A stretch of DNA of 22,840 bases from Bacillota bacterium (GTDB lineage: Bacteria; Bacillota_A; Clostridia; Lachnospirales; Lachnospiraceae): NCBI GenBank assembly GCA_023443925.1, contig JAEZSL010000249.1, forward strand, positions 1 to 22,840. Reading direction: 5' to 3'. Below, piece by piece: positions 22,086 to 22,840 of this stretch; the stretch's first letter is position 1; every line of letters starts with the position of its first letter. The translations under genes were made by a program, and so were the position numbers. The notes beneath the pieces were generated by a model. It was not told where the DNA came from and did not search any database. It saw only the letters and a list, made by a program, of their open reading frames with translations.

Positions 22086-22840
22086 ATGAAAAAGATTTTA
22101 ACACTATTATTAGTGCTGGCTATGACAGTGGGACTGATTACCGGCTGCAGTTCTTCGGATAAGAAGGACGGCCAAGAGACGAATGCACCTGCGGAAACAA
22201 CTGGGACAGAGGATACGACATCCACTCCGGAAGCAACACCGGAACCGACGGCCGAAACTTCCGCTGCAAGTGATATTAAAGTCGGTATCATCTATATCGG
22301 TGATGAGAACGAAGGTTATACCGCAGCCCATATGGCAGGTATTGATACCATGATTCAGACGCTGGGCCTTAAAAAGGAGCAGGTGATTGTAAAAACTAAT
22401 ATAGCAGAAGATGAATCCTGTTATGATGCGGCAGTTGATCTGGCAGAACAGGGCTGCGGCATTATATTTGCCAACAGCTTCGGACATGAAGATTATATGC
22501 TGCAGGCAGCAAGAGAATTTCCGGAAGTTCAGTTTGCACACGCCACCGGTTATCAGGCAGCTTCCTCTGGTTTACCCAATGTACATAACTACTTTACGGC
22601 AGTTTATGAATCCCGTTATGTATCCGGTGTAGTAGCAGGCTTAAAATTAAATGAAATGATTGAAAACGGAACCATTACCGCAGATAAGGCTAAGATGGGC
22701 TATGTAGGTGCTTATCCTTATGCGGAAGTAAAATCCGGATATACCTCCTTTTATCTTGGTGCAAAAAGTGTCTGCCCTACCGTAACCATGGAAGTACAGT
22801 ACACCAACAGCTGGGCGGATATGGCCGGTGAAAATGAAGT
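22086..22840 (+). CDS. BMP/PnrA-family ABC transporter substrate-binding lipoprotein (5' part, runs off the window)
   Basis: The first 251 codons of a lipoprotein that continues past the window end. Residues 1-20 are a signal peptide (MKKILTLLLVLAMTVGL...) with lipobox ITGC and lipidated Cys21, so it is anchored outside the membrane. Residues 22-62 are a Thr/Glu/Pro/Ser-rich linker. The periplasmic-binding-type domain starts with DIKVGIIYIGDENEGYTAAH and shows BMP-family marks: GCGIIFANSFGHEDYMLQAA, EFPEVQFAHATGY and YFTAVYESRYVSGVVAG. BMP/PnrA proteins bind purine nucleosides for ABC import, which fits the neighbouring catabolic genes. TAGGAGGAAG precedes the ATG. The ATPase and permease genes are expected just downstream, outside the window. 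Expression is probably controlled by its own promoter and leader. Confidence 0.9.
   Translation, partial: MKKILTLLLVLAMTVGLITGCSSSDKKDGQETNAPAETTGTEDTTSTPEATPEPTAETSAASDIKVGIIYIGDENEGYTAAHMAGIDTMIQTLGLKKEQVIVKTNIAEDESCYDAAVDLAEQGCGIIFANSFGHEDYMLQAAREFPEVQFAHATGYQAASSGLPNVHNYFTAVYESRYVSGVVAGLKLNEMIENGTITADKAKMGYVGAYPYAEVKSGYTSFYLGAKSVCPTVTMEVQYTNSWADMAGENE

Noticed and set aside
1..22840. CRISPR array, insertion sequence, tRNA or rRNA genes, phage genes.
   Set aside because: No regularly spaced repeats, transposase or integrase frames, or RNA gene patterns were seen.

Overview
The window looks like a chromosomal segment of an anaerobic low-to-mid GC Firmicute, most likely a Clostridia/Lachnospiraceae-type gut or sediment bacterium. 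Ribosome binding sites are strongly GGAGG-like, promoters are TTGACA/TATAAT-like, and TTG starts are used. The gene content is that of the selenium-dependent molybdenum hydroxylase / anaerobic purine (urate) catabolism cluster known from Clostridia and, in another order, from the E. coli ygeW-xdhD region. The taxonomic placement is inferred from style and gene content only.

Region 1 (about 1-2170) is ordinary flanking chromosome. It holds a PPOX-type flavin split-barrel protein divergent from an HxlR regulator, a small PqqD-like protein convergent with HxlR (their stop codons overlap), and a YgjP-type HExxH metallopeptidase. A 24-bp tandem duplication lies across the end of the last gene.

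Region 2 (about 2214-9412) starts with guanine deaminase and a TetR regulator. A molybdenum cofactor block follows: MoeA-like insertase with a Cys-rich tail, MoaC, MoaA, MOSC protein, MoaB/MogA and an XdhC-type maturation factor with an unusual domain layout.

Region 3 (about 9495-21651) is the catabolic block: MocA/YgfJ-type nucleotidyltransferase, HyuA-type hydantoinase, SsnA aminohydrolase, a short YgfK, YgeX (2,3-diaminopropionate ammonia-lyase), YgeY (M20 hydrolase), a D-aminoacylase-family hydrolase, and a one-chain Fe-S plus Mo hydroxylase (XdhD type). All genes from guaD onward lie on the + strand with short gaps, so they probably form a few long transcripts. Region 4 (21652-22840) has a strong promoter with operator-like repeats, a structured leader of about 360 nt that can encode a 22-residue peptide, and the 5' part of a BMP/PnrA-family lipoprotein, probably the binding protein of a purine nucleoside ABC importer.

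Working model: nucleosides enter through the BMP-type importer and guanine is deaminated by GuaD. The Mo hydroxylase, matured by MoeA-like, MocA and XdhC proteins, interconverts oxopurines. YgfK reduces the ring, HyuA and SsnA open it, YgeY and the D-aminoacylase-like enzyme trim ureido or acyl groups, and YgeX converts 2,3-diaminopropionate to pyruvate and ammonia. The cluster type is already known. The parts that look new or unusual are the YgfK without its FAD/NAD(P)H module, the absence from this window of ygeW, a carbamate kinase and an FAD subunit beside a D-aminoacylase-family gene whose metal-site Cys is Asp, the modified XdhC, and two structured leaders that could hide translation starts.
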